A DNA stretch of 64,000 nucleotides from Chitinophagaceae bacterium (GTDB lineage: Bacteria; Bacteroidota; Bacteroidia; Chitinophagales; UBA10324): contig JADJAG010000001.1 of the NCBI GenBank assembly GCA_016704325.1, positions 496,001 to 560,000 on the forward strand. Direction: 5' to 3'. The notes beneath the pieces are model-generated. The model was not told the DNA's origin and ran no database searches. It saw only the letters and a list, made by a program, of their open reading frames with translations. Both the position numbers and the translations under genes were made by a program. Below, one piece after another: positions 35,010 to 44,092 of this stretch (within the stretch, counting starts at the first letter, position 1; every line of letters starts with the position of its first letter).

Positions 35010-36116
35010 ATGCGTACTTGTGGCTGTGCAATTATTCTGCTTATCGCACTTGCCTTAAATAGGTACCATGCATCTGCGCAAGAGTATGCTGTTTACCTTA
35101 TTGGCGATGCCGGAAAAGATACAATCAGTGGACCGGCGTTGCAGATGCTGGACAATCTATTGACCCGGGAAGGTAAAAATGCTTCAGTAATTTTTCTTGG
35201 CGACAATGTGTATCCGCGGGGACTTGAAAAACCCGGTTCACACAATAGAAAAATCACAGAGAAAAAAATACTATCTCAACTGCAGGTGGCGGATAGTTTC
35301 ACCGGAAAGTTTTTTATGATACCCGGAAATCATGACTGGAGGAAATCAGGCTGGAAAGGCCTGCAGCAACTTTCATATGAAGAGGAATTTATAAATGCTT
35401 ACTTCTCCAAAAAGGAAACAACGATAGCAAATCCGTCCACTTGTTTCTTGCCATCAAATGGTTTACCGGGTCCGTCAAGTATCCAGCTTGATAGCGCTGC
35501 AAAGTTACGTTTGATCATATACGATCCGCAATGGTGGCTTCATCAACAATCTTTTCACAAAGTTGGCAGTATCCCTAATCATAGCAAGCAGGAGATGCAA
35601 TCGCAATTCTTTAAGCAGCTCAATAAGGAGTTACAATCCGCCGAAAGTAATTCAGAGACGGTGATCATTGCCGGACATCATCCATTAATGACTGCCGGTG
35701 AACATGCCAGGTTGAGTCAACCCCTGCATTTTATCACCACCTATGTGCCGCCATTTCAAGTGTTTCGGCTTTTTGGATTAAACAGGCTTTTCAGGCAGGA
35801 TCTGCAAAGCAATGCATATAGAAAACTGGCCGATAGTATGTTGGCTGTCATTCAACAAAGACAAGCATTGATTTATGCTGCCGGGCATGAACATAACCTC
35901 CAGTATTCCATAGACAAAATGAACAATGTTTTTATCGTGAGCGGTGCAGGCAGCAGCACCACTCCTTTCGATCCTAAAGCAAGTTATCGTCCGGATTGGA
36001 AGGATGACCGGAGCACAGGATTCTTCAAACTTATTTTTAATGCAACAGGTTTGAAGTCAATCTATGTCTTTACCTTAAACAACCCTGAAGGCATCTCTTT
36101 GCTGAAAGATAATTAG
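35010..36116 (+). CDS. secreted metallophosphoesterase
   Basis: 368 residues with a signal peptide (1-24, ending ASAQ). The calcineurin-like metal motifs are all visible: Asp33 in IGDAG, GDN 64-66 (FLGDNVYPRG), GNHD in MIPGNHDWR, GHH in IAGHHPLM and GHEH in AAGHEHNLQ. It should hydrolyse phosphoesters (nucleotides or phosphoproteins) in the periplasm or outside. Substrate unknown. It is divergent from the HD-domain gene and convergent with the arylsulfotransferase. Confidence 0.9.
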   Translation: MRTCGCAIILLIALALNRYHASAQEYAVYLIGDAGKDTISGPALQMLDNLLTREGKNASVIFLGDNVYPRGLEKPGSHNRKITEKKILSQLQVADSFTGKFFMIPGNHDWRKSGWKGLQQLSYEEEFINAYFSKKETTIANPSTCFLPSNGLPGPSSIQLDSAAKLRLIIYDPQWWLHQQSFHKVGSIPNHSKQEMQSQFFKQLNKELQSAESNSETVIIAGHHPLMTAGEHARLSQPLHFITTYVPPFQVFRLFGLNRLFRQDLQSNAYRKLADSMLAVIQQRQALIYAAGHEHNLQYSIDKMNNVFIVSGAGSSTTPFDPKASYRPDWKDDRSTGFFKLIFNATGLKSIYVFTLNNPEGISLLKDN

Positions 36117-36147
36117 CTGATAAAATGTTCAGCATATCGTGTTCAGA

Positions 36148-38241
36148 TCACTCTATGGTAATCTTCCCGGTTTGTTTCCAATTATTTGAGCTGGCCTCTA
36201 CAAAATAAATTCCTCTTGGCCATTCCTGCACATTCATAGCGAACGTATGATCACCGCTTTCCAGATTAAGCGTCTTTGCAGATTGTTCCTGTCCGAGTAC
36301 ATTAAAAAACCGCACAGTCAGTGTCCCGGCTTTTACCATATCCACTTCAATGTTTACCTGATCAGTTGCAGGGTTTGGAAAGACTGCAATTGCAAGAGTT
36401 TCGGGATCTACAGACAGTTTCTGAGGCAATGTGGTAAACTTCTTGTTTTTTGTAAACTCTGAAGATGGTGGATTAGGATCACTGCAAAGCGACCTGACCT
36501 TCCAATTATAGCTGGTGTTAGCTGCCAGTCCGCTGATGTTAACTGATTTTTGATTGGAACTCAGGGTAGTCCATTGACCTGTTCCCACTGCTTTGTACCT
36601 GATCTCATAAGAATCAGCGTTCGTGGCTTCCTGCCATTTCAACTTTGCAGAATTAGTTGTGACATTTAAAGCCTGCATTCCAGATGCTGATGGTCGGGCA
36701 CAAGGCGTCCAGACAAATCTGTTGGCCCTGTAAATTGCATCATTGAACTCCGGATCCAGACGCATCTCCCAAACAACGGTGCCATCCGGAGTAACTTCTG
36801 TAAGACTGGGAAATACCGTGCTATAAACAAGTCCCCAGCAAATAAATGTATTTCCATTGGGCAATCGTTGCATACTTCCCATGGCAGCGCTGCTACCGGT
36901 GAGGTTGCGCTCATACTTCCAGACCAGTGTTGCAGTCTTGTTTACTTCATCCAATACATACTCCTTTGCTGCACTTTTGGGAGGAAAATGATAATTACCA
37001 TTATCAAATAAAGTAAGATGACCATCTGATGTTCTTCTGGCATCGTGTTGATAGGAAAACTTGAGGGGATCGTTTATGAATGTGAACTGATTGTGAAATC
37101 CTCCAAGCCTCCAGATAACTTCACCGGTAACAAAACTAATCTTGGTCACTTCATCCATGTGCCTGCATGATAAAAGAAAACTTGTACCATCGGCTTCCAG
37201 GTGAATAGAATTAGCATGCACATAATCAATATCATTGGTGGTGTATGGAATATGTGTAGCATCGGTAATCTCAAAATGATCCCAGCTTCGCCATTGAAAT
37301 ACTACATTCCTGTTTGCATCCAGCTCTTGCACAACAGCACCGGTAACTACTGCATTAGGACTGTAATTGGGATTATAGACCGTCATATCCACAATTTGCG
37401 GGTCATACGATAAAAGATACGAATGCCCGTTTGGCATGATAAGGAATTCATGCACATCAGCAACATAGCCGTTACCACAATAGAATTTATCAATCAGTTT
37501 ATAATTGGAGTCCAGCATTTCATGACGGTTCAGGTTTGAATTAAACAACGTCAGGTATCCATTATGATTAATTGTGAATCCTGTTCCTTTTGTCTGTTCG
37601 AACTTACCATAAACAGAATCACCATCACTTTCCATAATGCAATAATGCGCTGTTGGTTCATAAGCAAAATCGAAATTGTGAAAAAAAACATCTCCTGGTG
37701 CCGGGTTATTATTGGCCCAAATAGTCAACGGCGGCAAACCACCAGTCCAATCCGACAGGTCACGGGTATCGCTGTTTTCCACATTGGTAGCAGAGCCAAA
37801 CTCTTCCTCAAATATTCTTCTTCGTGAATCACTTATACGTTGCTGCAACTCCTCCGAAAATAAAGGCGCTGTTCGAAACACGAAGGTGGTTCCATTAATT
37901 TTTTTTCCGTTAACAGTACGAAGTCCGTCCGTTACGGTTACGGTTACTTCTTCATCATGACTAAATGCAACAACCGGCTGCAATAAGATGGTTTTACCGT
38001 CATCAGCAAGCATCAGACTAACTTCATGATGGCCACTCACTGCACCTGAAACAGTAAAGTATTCAGGCTTAATCGTGGATGTAGCTACCAGGTTTCCGTT
38101 CCTAAGAATAATGTTGGTTTCAGGATGATGCAAAACGGAACCAGGTACCGGCGAGATATATTGAAATTGCGCTGAAGCAGATTTTAGAAATAAATTTATT
38201 ACAATTAAAAACAAAACTGTTTGTATGACTTTAATTTGCAT
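36148..38241 (-). CDS. arylsulfotransferase family protein with fibronectin type III and T9SS type A domains
   Basis: 697 residues: signal peptide (1-24), an N-terminal beta domain, an arylsulfotransferase (ASST) propeller domain (about 160-500), a fibronectin type III module (about 520-605) and a T9SS type A sorting domain (616-697). In ASST-like repeats the protein shows HEFLIMPNGHSYLLS, YVHANSIHLEADG, IWRLGG and YQHDARRTSDGHLTLFDNG. These are the family's characteristic His-containing motifs. Known ASSTs are periplasmic and use a His nucleophile; surface display by T9SS is unusual and suggests action on extracellular phenolic or glycan sulfates. Confidence 0.85.
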   Translation of the reverse strand: MQIKVIQTVLFLIVINLFLKSASAQFQYISPVPGSVLHHPETNIILRNGNLVATSTIKPEYFTVSGAVSGHHEVSLMLADDGKTILLQPVVAFSHDEEVTVTVTDGLRTVNGKKINGTTFVFRTAPLFSEELQQRISDSRRRIFEEEFGSATNVENSDTRDLSDWTGGLPPLTIWANNNPAPGDVFFHNFDFAYEPTAHYCIMESDGDSVYGKFEQTKGTGFTINHNGYLTLFNSNLNRHEMLDSNYKLIDKFYCGNGYVADVHEFLIMPNGHSYLLSYDPQIVDMTVYNPNYSPNAVVTGAVVQELDANRNVVFQWRSWDHFEITDATHIPYTTNDIDYVHANSIHLEADGTSFLLSCRHMDEVTKISFVTGEVIWRLGGFHNQFTFINDPLKFSYQHDARRTSDGHLTLFDNGNYHFPPKSAAKEYVLDEVNKTATLVWKYERNLTGSSAAMGSMQRLPNGNTFICWGLVYSTVFPSLTEVTPDGTVVWEMRLDPEFNDAIYRANRFVWTPCARPSASGMQALNVTTNSAKLKWQEATNADSYEIRYKAVGTGQWTTLSSNQKSVNISGLAANTSYNWKVRSLCSDPNPPSSEFTKNKKFTTLPQKLSVDPETLAIAVFPNPATDQVNIEVDMVKAGTLTVRFFNVLGQEQSAKTLNLESGDHTFAMNVQEWPRGIYFVEASSNNWKQTGKITIE

Positions 38242-38494
38242 GGTACTTATTTTTTTCAGTTGCCAAAGTTAGTCGATGACTATCTAAAGAACCAATTTTC
38301 TTTCAACAGCTAATGGAAAAGGTGTCCTCAATCTGCTTAGTTATATTCACATTAAATTGTAAAAATTGTTAAAGCTCTTGTTTACGATACTGGTGTGGAT
38401 AAACAGTAACCTTCATATGTATTACTTTTAACTTCAGGTAAAGAGAATCTGCAATCGATAATTGTCTTATTTTGAGGCACCAATTCCCTATATA

Positions 38495-41400
38495 ATGTTT
38501 CGTCGTTACCTGATTGCTGCCATATTGCTTTTGATAACGGCAGCTGCTATGGCGCAAACCTACCTTCCTGTCACCATAACCGGTTATAACAGTGACCTGT
38601 TTGCAGAGACAGCCCCCAATTCGTTATCGACCACTTCCATGTCAACAGACCTTACCAATCATGTGATGTATACAGCCGGTTTTGCAGCCGGTGCAGGAAT
38701 TGCTGCAGGCGTTGTAAACAACGGAACCATAGTAAGTGGCACCCGAACCTACCAAATAGCACCTTATAATGAAATGAATGCAGTTTATGTTGATGTTGGA
38801 GCCACACAAAGCATTACTTTGTTTGCTACAGGAACCTATTCAAAGATCAGTCTAATGGGATTTTCTGCAGAGGGAAATAGTTCGCTGAATATCAAATTGA
38901 ACTTTACAGATGGCAGCACCACCAGCTATGGTAACCACACCCTCTCTGATTGGTTCAATGGTGCCAATGCTGTCTATTGTTGTTTCAGCCGTTGCATTCG
39001 CACCGCCGCAGCACCATACAACATTGACGGATTGCCTTCCAATCCACGCTTCTATCCCATTGATATTTCCCTCTCTTGTAATGATCAGAAAAAAAACCTG
39101 CAGACCATCATCATTCAAAACATGAGTGGCACAACCGGCTTTACCAATGCATTTGTGCTTGCTGTTTCAGGGGTGTCCTATTCGCAATCTGTTTTTTCTT
39201 TTGCAAATAATGTTACGTGCCCCGGCGGAAATAATGGAAGCATTAACCTCTTTGTTGCAGGAACAGCAGCCCCATTTACCTATTCCTGGAATACATTTCC
39301 TGTTCAAACAACTGCCAATGCAACCAATCTTTCTGCAGGTACCTACATCTGCAAGATTACGGATGTAAATGGCTGTATTAGCTATGACACAGTCACTGTC
39401 GCAGAGTTACCACCTCTTACAATTACCACTCAAGCGAACCCATCCATTATTTGTTCAGGTGATACAGCACATCTTAGTGTTACCGGTCTTTCATCATTCA
39501 CCTGGCAACCCGGTGGGCAAACAACATCACCGGCTACCGTAGTCCCAGGTAGTACAACCACTTATACCTTAACTGGCACTGATGGATTGGGTTGTATCCG
39601 CACAGACAGCGTGAGCATTATTGTAAACGCGCTTCCGCTGATTACCATACTGCCAAATCCGGTTTCAATTTGTGAGGGCGATTCCACAGTGCTGTTGGCT
39701 TCCGGAGCGATCAACTATAGTTGGTCTCCATCCACAGGATTGAGTAATCCGAATTTGGATGCGCCCTCGGCCTCACCGTCTGCAACTACTGTTTATACTG
39801 TTACCGGGACAGATTTTAATAACTGCAGTAATTCTGCTACCGTTGAAGTGACCGTAAAGCCTGATCCTGTCATTCTGGTTTCAGCCAATCCTTCATCTAT
39901 CTGCGAAGGAGATGGCGCTTTACTTTCGGCTTCAGGATTATCGACTTTCCTTTGGAACCCCGGAGGTCAAACAGCGCCATCTATCCTGGTTACACCTGCA
40001 GTAACCACTACGTATACTGTTGCGGGCAATGCAGCAAATGGTTGCAGCGGTCAGATGCAAGTCACCGTTACCGTAAATGCCCTGCCGCAGATTAATGCCC
40101 TGCCGGTTGCTATCTCCATTTGCAGTGGTGATACTGTGCAACTAACTGCTGAAGGCGGAATAAGTTATAGTTGGTCGCCTGTAGCAGGTTTGAATGATCC
40201 CGGAATTGCAACCCCTGAAGCTAGCCCGCTTATCTCTACAACTTATACTGTTACCGGTCTGAATGTAGCTGGTTGCAGTGCAGCTGCCACTTCGCTGATT
40301 ACAGTCCATCCGCCGGTAACTTCCAGTGCAGCAGCTGACCCACCTGTCATTTGTTTAGGAGAAAGTACACAACTGTCAGTAACCGGACTGGCAACATTTA
40401 ATTGGCTGCCTGGCGGGCAGACCATTTCACCTGTTACCGTGACGCCTATAACCAGCACTGTGTATACTGTTACCGGCACTGATAATAATGGTTGTGACGC
40501 TACTGGAACTGTTGTGGTAACTGTTGAACCTTTGCCCCAGGTGATTGCTTCCACTTTTGATACGCTAATATGCAACGGTAGTAATGCTTTATTGACAGCA
40601 ACTGGCAATGCTACGCAATACATTTGGTCGCCCGGCCCGTATTCCGGCAACATTATCACTGTAGCTCCTGCTGACAGCACACAATTTATATTAACAGGTA
40701 TACTTGGTAATTGCATTGCAACAGATACTTTGCAAGTAAATGTTATCCCAGCGCCGGTTGTTTCATTTCTTCCTTCCATAAAAGAAGGATGCGATCCGTT
40801 GTATGTTTCATTCACCGACCTCAGCCAGGATGGATCGACCTGGGAATGGACCTTTGGTGATGGCGGAAGCGCTACTGAAATGAATCCTGATCACTTGTTT
40901 CATGAAGGTATCTGGAGCATTACCGTAACGGTAAGCAATTCCTTCGGATGCAGTACCATACTGAAATTAACTGATCTGATTACCGTATATGCTGCACCCA
41001 TTGCAGAGTTTACGGTAGATCCACCATTGCAATTACCGATAGAACTGACTGATGCAACTTTTTACTTCAGCAATCAGAGTACCGGCGCTGTCAGTTTTGT
41101 TTGGGACTTTGACGACAACACTTTAAGCACTGAAGTAAATCCTATTCATACTTACAAATCCGCGGGATTGTATACAGTAACACTGGCTGCAACCGGACCC
41201 GGAGGATGCAGCGATACGGTTTCAAAGGCCTTCCTGGAGGTAGTTCCTGCCAACACCGGCTTCATACCGAATGCTTTTACTCCTAACGGTGATGGGTTAA
41301 ACGATGTATTTATTCCGGCCAATAGCAACCTGCAATCACTCGACCTTAAAATTTTTAATCGCTGGGGTAAGATAGTCTTTCAAAGTGAAGGGGCACTTTT

Positions 41401-41524
41401 GGGATGGGACGGCACATCGGGAGGTCTTCAGTCAGAAGCCGGTGTATATGTTTATTTGATGACCCTGCAATTTGAAAATGGAATCACTGAAGTACATAAA
41501 GGTAACCTGACGCTAATCAGGTAG
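38495..41524 (+). CDS. large repeat-containing adhesin-like protein with PKD domains and T9SS type B (CHU_C) domain
   Basis: 1009 residues from ATG 38495, where the signal peptide (ending AMAQ) starts; 11 codons upstream are open but not signal-like. The middle part has at least five imperfect repeats of about 75-80 residues, each with 'CxGDxxxLxxxG...YxWxP...TTYTVTGTDxxGC'-like cores, i.e. bacterial Ig-like/SprB-type modules. Two PKD domains follow (about 745-910), each with a 'WxFGDG/WDFDDN' core. The C-terminal 90 residues (GFIPNAFTPNGDGLNDVF onwards) are the CHU_C/T9SS type B sorting domain of gliding and adhesion proteins. It should be a surface filament or adhesin. Confidence 0.9.
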   Translation: MFRRYLIAAILLLITAAAMAQTYLPVTITGYNSDLFAETAPNSLSTTSMSTDLTNHVMYTAGFAAGAGIAAGVVNNGTIVSGTRTYQIAPYNEMNAVYVDVGATQSITLFATGTYSKISLMGFSAEGNSSLNIKLNFTDGSTTSYGNHTLSDWFNGANAVYCCFSRCIRTAAAPYNIDGLPSNPRFYPIDISLSCNDQKKNLQTIIIQNMSGTTGFTNAFVLAVSGVSYSQSVFSFANNVTCPGGNNGSINLFVAGTAAPFTYSWNTFPVQTTANATNLSAGTYICKITDVNGCISYDTVTVAELPPLTITTQANPSIICSGDTAHLSVTGLSSFTWQPGGQTTSPATVVPGSTTTYTLTGTDGLGCIRTDSVSIIVNALPLITILPNPVSICEGDSTVLLASGAINYSWSPSTGLSNPNLDAPSASPSATTVYTVTGTDFNNCSNSATVEVTVKPDPVILVSANPSSICEGDGALLSASGLSTFLWNPGGQTAPSILVTPAVTTTYTVAGNAANGCSGQMQVTVTVNALPQINALPVAISICSGDTVQLTAEGGISYSWSPVAGLNDPGIATPEASPLISTTYTVTGLNVAGCSAAATSLITVHPPVTSSAAADPPVICLGESTQLSVTGLATFNWLPGGQTISPVTVTPITSTVYTVTGTDNNGCDATGTVVVTVEPLPQVIASTFDTLICNGSNALLTATGNATQYIWSPGPYSGNIITVAPADSTQFILTGILGNCIATDTLQVNVIPAPVVSFLPSIKEGCDPLYVSFTDLSQDGSTWEWTFGDGGSATEMNPDHLFHEGIWSITVTVSNSFGCSTILKLTDLITVYAAPIAEFTVDPPLQLPIELTDATFYFSNQSTGAVSFVWDFDDNTLSTEVNPIHTYKSAGLYTVTLAATGPGGCSDTVSKAFLEVVPANTGFIPNAFTPNGDGLNDVFIPANSNLQSLDLKIFNRWGKIVFQSEGALLGWDGTSGGLQSEAGVYVYLMTLQFENGITEVHKGNLTLIR

Positions 41525-41572
41525 TTTCGAAATAGGGTATTGTTTCCTTGATTTCTTCCTGTTTGCATAGCC

Positions 41573-41595
41573 GGTCATTTCATAAAAAAATGACC
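41573..41595. terminator. hairpin between convergent genes (possible bidirectional terminator)
   Basis: GGTCATTT (41573-41580) and AAATGACC (41588-41595) form a perfect 8-bp stem around a 7-base loop, exactly between the stop codons of two convergent genes (41524 and 41598). No long T run follows on either strand, so termination is only likely. Confidence 0.45.
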
Positions 41596-41597
41596 AT

Positions 41598-42908
41598 TCA
41601 TTCAACCATTAATAACCGCTCAGCTACTCTTCTTCCGCTCACCAGTGCAGCTTCCACAGTGCCAATGTAAGGACCATCATAACAATGCTCACCGGCAAAG
41701 AAGAGGGTCTCTTTTACCGGTTCATTCAATACGCTAAGGCGCTGCCTGCTGCCAGGTGTAGCATAAGAATATGCACCAAGTGCATAAGGATCGTCATTCC
41801 AGTTCAGTACTTTGTAAGAGCGGACTTTTTCTCGCAAAGAATCTTCGGATTCCTGAAACAATAAAGCGAGTGAGGCAATCGCCTCCTCAAATATCAGGGC
41901 ACCATCAATCGCATTCCATTTTATTGCTGAAGGACCTGCCAACCAACCGGTAAGCAGATTTGGTGTCGAAGGATACTGTGTCCACCAGGTAGGGATCGGT
42001 GCATCAGAAAGAAGGAATCCAAGTTGCTTCATTTCTGAATAGCCTGGTTTCTGTATTTGCAGGTTCCAAAACGACAACTCGAAATCGATTATCACCTTAA
42101 CTACTGAACCAAAGCCAAGTCCTTCTATTGCTTTAATCTGCGCAGGAATAGCTGGGAAAAATGAAATAGTACTTTTCTGTTTCTGCTGTTGCAAAACACC
42201 TAACGGCACAGCGACAATTGCCTGCGCACCGTGCCATTGTGAGCCATTCTTACAGATGACACTTACCTTTTTTTCATTCCAATGAATCTCTTTCACCACC
42301 TGTTCAAAGTGAATCACGGCTCCGGCCTTACTGCAATTATCCAAGAGGAATTCCATCAACTTACCATAACCTCCTTGCACCCGGAAGTTTGTTCCATTCT
42401 CTTCATTTAACCACTCATCACGCAGTGCAAAAGTGCTTGCCCGTTCCATGTCTGCAGCATCATAGCCTTCCGCATAACCTTGAATTAACTTTATGCATTC
42501 CTGCTCCTTTTCCATCTCGAAATTATTGCGAATAAAATCAGCAAGTGTCGTATCGAATTTCAACCTTCGAAGTCGTTCTTCAATCAATTGCCATTGTGCA
42601 CCAAAATGATCCATAGAAAGCAGTTTACCGCCTTGCATTTGCAAAGTATTTCCACCAACCGATTCTAACGTAAGCCCTGCTTTCTTTGCTAATGACAATG
42701 TTTCCGGCAAGGAGCCATGTACAAATTCAGCACCACACTCCCATGGCCACGACGGTAATTCACCCGGCACAGTATAAATACGCCCGCCAATTCTGTTTCG
42801 GGCTTCCAGTATGATTACTTCCTTCCCAGCATTGGTGAGCAGGCTGGCTGCCATTAATCCGCTCGCACCTGCTCCGATAATAATAATTGCTTGTGAAGAA
42901 TTATTCAT
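41598..42908 (-). CDS. flavin-containing amine oxidase family protein
   Basis: 436 residues. The FAD Rossmann motif IIIGAGASGLMAA is at about 9-21 with the acidic strand end VIILEARNRIGGRI, which is the monoamine-oxidase signature. Toward the C-terminus LFFAGEHCYDGPYIGTVEAAL is the second FAD contact. It oxidises an amine or polyamine to the aldehyde with H2O2 release. No signal peptide. Specificity cannot be read from the sequence. Confidence 0.9.
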   Translation of the reverse strand: MNNSSQAIIIIGAGASGLMAASLLTNAGKEVIILEARNRIGGRIYTVPGELPSWPWECGAEFVHGSLPETLSLAKKAGLTLESVGGNTLQMQGGKLLSMDHFGAQWQLIEERLRRLKFDTTLADFIRNNFEMEKEQECIKLIQGYAEGYDAADMERASTFALRDEWLNEENGTNFRVQGGYGKLMEFLLDNCSKAGAVIHFEQVVKEIHWNEKKVSVICKNGSQWHGAQAIVAVPLGVLQQQKQKSTISFFPAIPAQIKAIEGLGFGSVVKVIIDFELSFWNLQIQKPGYSEMKQLGFLLSDAPIPTWWTQYPSTPNLLTGWLAGPSAIKWNAIDGALIFEEAIASLALLFQESEDSLREKVRSYKVLNWNDDPYALGAYSYATPGSRQRLSVLNEPVKETLFFAGEHCYDGPYIGTVEAALVSGRRVAERLLMVE

Positions 42909-43025
42909 TGCTGCAATTTCCAGGTTAAGATGACACCAGCATCGGTATCATGAGCGGTTTCAATTGCCCGAATATGGATGGACGGAATTGAAAAAGAGTA
43001 ACTACAAAGCAGAAAAGAAAAACGG

Positions 43026-43146
43026 CACACGGATGACACGGATTTGACTGATAAACACAGATTACAATAGTGTTCATTAAAAGGACCCATAACAAATGAT
43101 TGAATAAGAATCTGTAAGAATCCGTTTGATCAGTGTTATCCGTGTT
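43026..43146. repeat. imperfect inverted repeat, about 40-bp arms
   Basis: The left arm, from ACACGGAT at about 43027 to CACAGATT at about 43062, and the right arm 43106-43146 (ending ATCCGTGT) pair as inverted repeats over about 35 bases. Around 25 positions match. It lies in the gap of about 320 bases between the amine oxidase and the T9SS gene. It resembles a type of short interspersed repeat built from 'acggataacactgat'-like sequences. No terminal duplication was seen. Confidence 0.55.
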
Positions 43147-43225
43147 CAATTTCTTAAATATTCATATACTGAGCAATTACAAAAAAGAACCTATCAATGA
43201 TTATTCAACACTTCTTTGATACTGA

Positions 43226-43972
43226 TTAACGATCCACAACCATTCTTTTGGTAATGGTATTACCTGCACTGCTCACTGTATAAAAATAAAGCCCTTCGGC
43301 ATAATTTGAGACATCAAGCAGTAATGCATTTACACCGGGCTTCCCCATCATGGTGCTTTTGAATACCTCATTGCCAATAATGTTTGATATACTTATTTCC
43401 ATCGGACCATTGTTTATCATATTTACTGACACCTGCGTAATACTTCCTGCAGGGTTTGGCGAATTCTGACTTATCTCGAACTTCCCTTTTTGAAAGGCAG
43501 GTATTCCTATCGTATTGCTGATTTCTATTTCATAACCGGAGAATTCTACCGGAAGAAATAAGACCGGCGTAAAATATACTTTTGCAGTAATGATGAGAGG
43601 ATAGATTCCTTCCGTAGTTGGTGTACCCTGTATTCTCACACAGCCCACAGAATCTGCCTTAAAGGTACAATTAGACGGATTGCAATTATAGTGGAATGGC
43701 ACACTGGAAGGAATATTTTCCAATCCGCTAACACCGGTCAGTTCCACACGGTTTACATTTATACCTGTTGTGATGATGGATGAATCCACTAAAGGCACTT
43801 TAAACTGCACAGTAAAATCATAGGGTACATTGGTTGGACCTGCAGGCATATTGGTAATCGTATCCGGAAAAATACCTGAACCCGGCTGCGTCCACTCCGG
43901 GGTACAGGCTTGTGAAAATGCATTGGTGATGGAGAGCAGGCTAATAATTACAATAAGTATTTCATTCTTCAT
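43226..43972 (-). CDS. secreted protein with T9SS type A sorting domain
   Basis: 248 residues: signal peptide (1-20, ending AFSQA), then a beta-rich body with a Cys pair region (NCNPSNCTFKADSVGCVRI) and an Ig-like portion resembling a 'choice-of-anchor' module. The last about 85 residues form the T9SS type A domain (FEISQNSPNPAGSIT to KRMVVDR). No enzymatic motif was recognised. Confidence 0.82.
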   Translation of the reverse strand: MKNEILIVIISLLSITNAFSQACTPEWTQPGSGIFPDTITNMPAGPTNVPYDFTVQFKVPLVDSSIITTGINVNRVELTGVSGLENIPSSVPFHYNCNPSNCTFKADSVGCVRIQGTPTTEGIYPLIITAKVYFTPVLFLPVEFSGYEIEISNTIGIPAFQKGKFEISQNSPNPAGSITQVSVNMINNGPMEISISNIIGNEVFKSTMMGKPGVNALLLDVSNYAEGLYFYTVSSAGNTITKRMVVDR

Positions 43973-44092
43973 ACTGGTACGTTTAGCGTAAATATAACTT
44001 CAAAAATTGATTCCGGTAACCGGGCTTTTAAATTTAACGGGATTGCTCAGACCATTGCAGATCATTAACTGATATTGTAGTTTTACCAAGTT

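Noticed and set aside
38462..38494. Earlier start for the CHU_C protein at 38462
   Set aside because: The eleven extra codons lie before a good signal peptide and would spoil it. Similar reasoning moved the starts at 4591-6801, 28193, 45318, 55315, 59243 and 59553.
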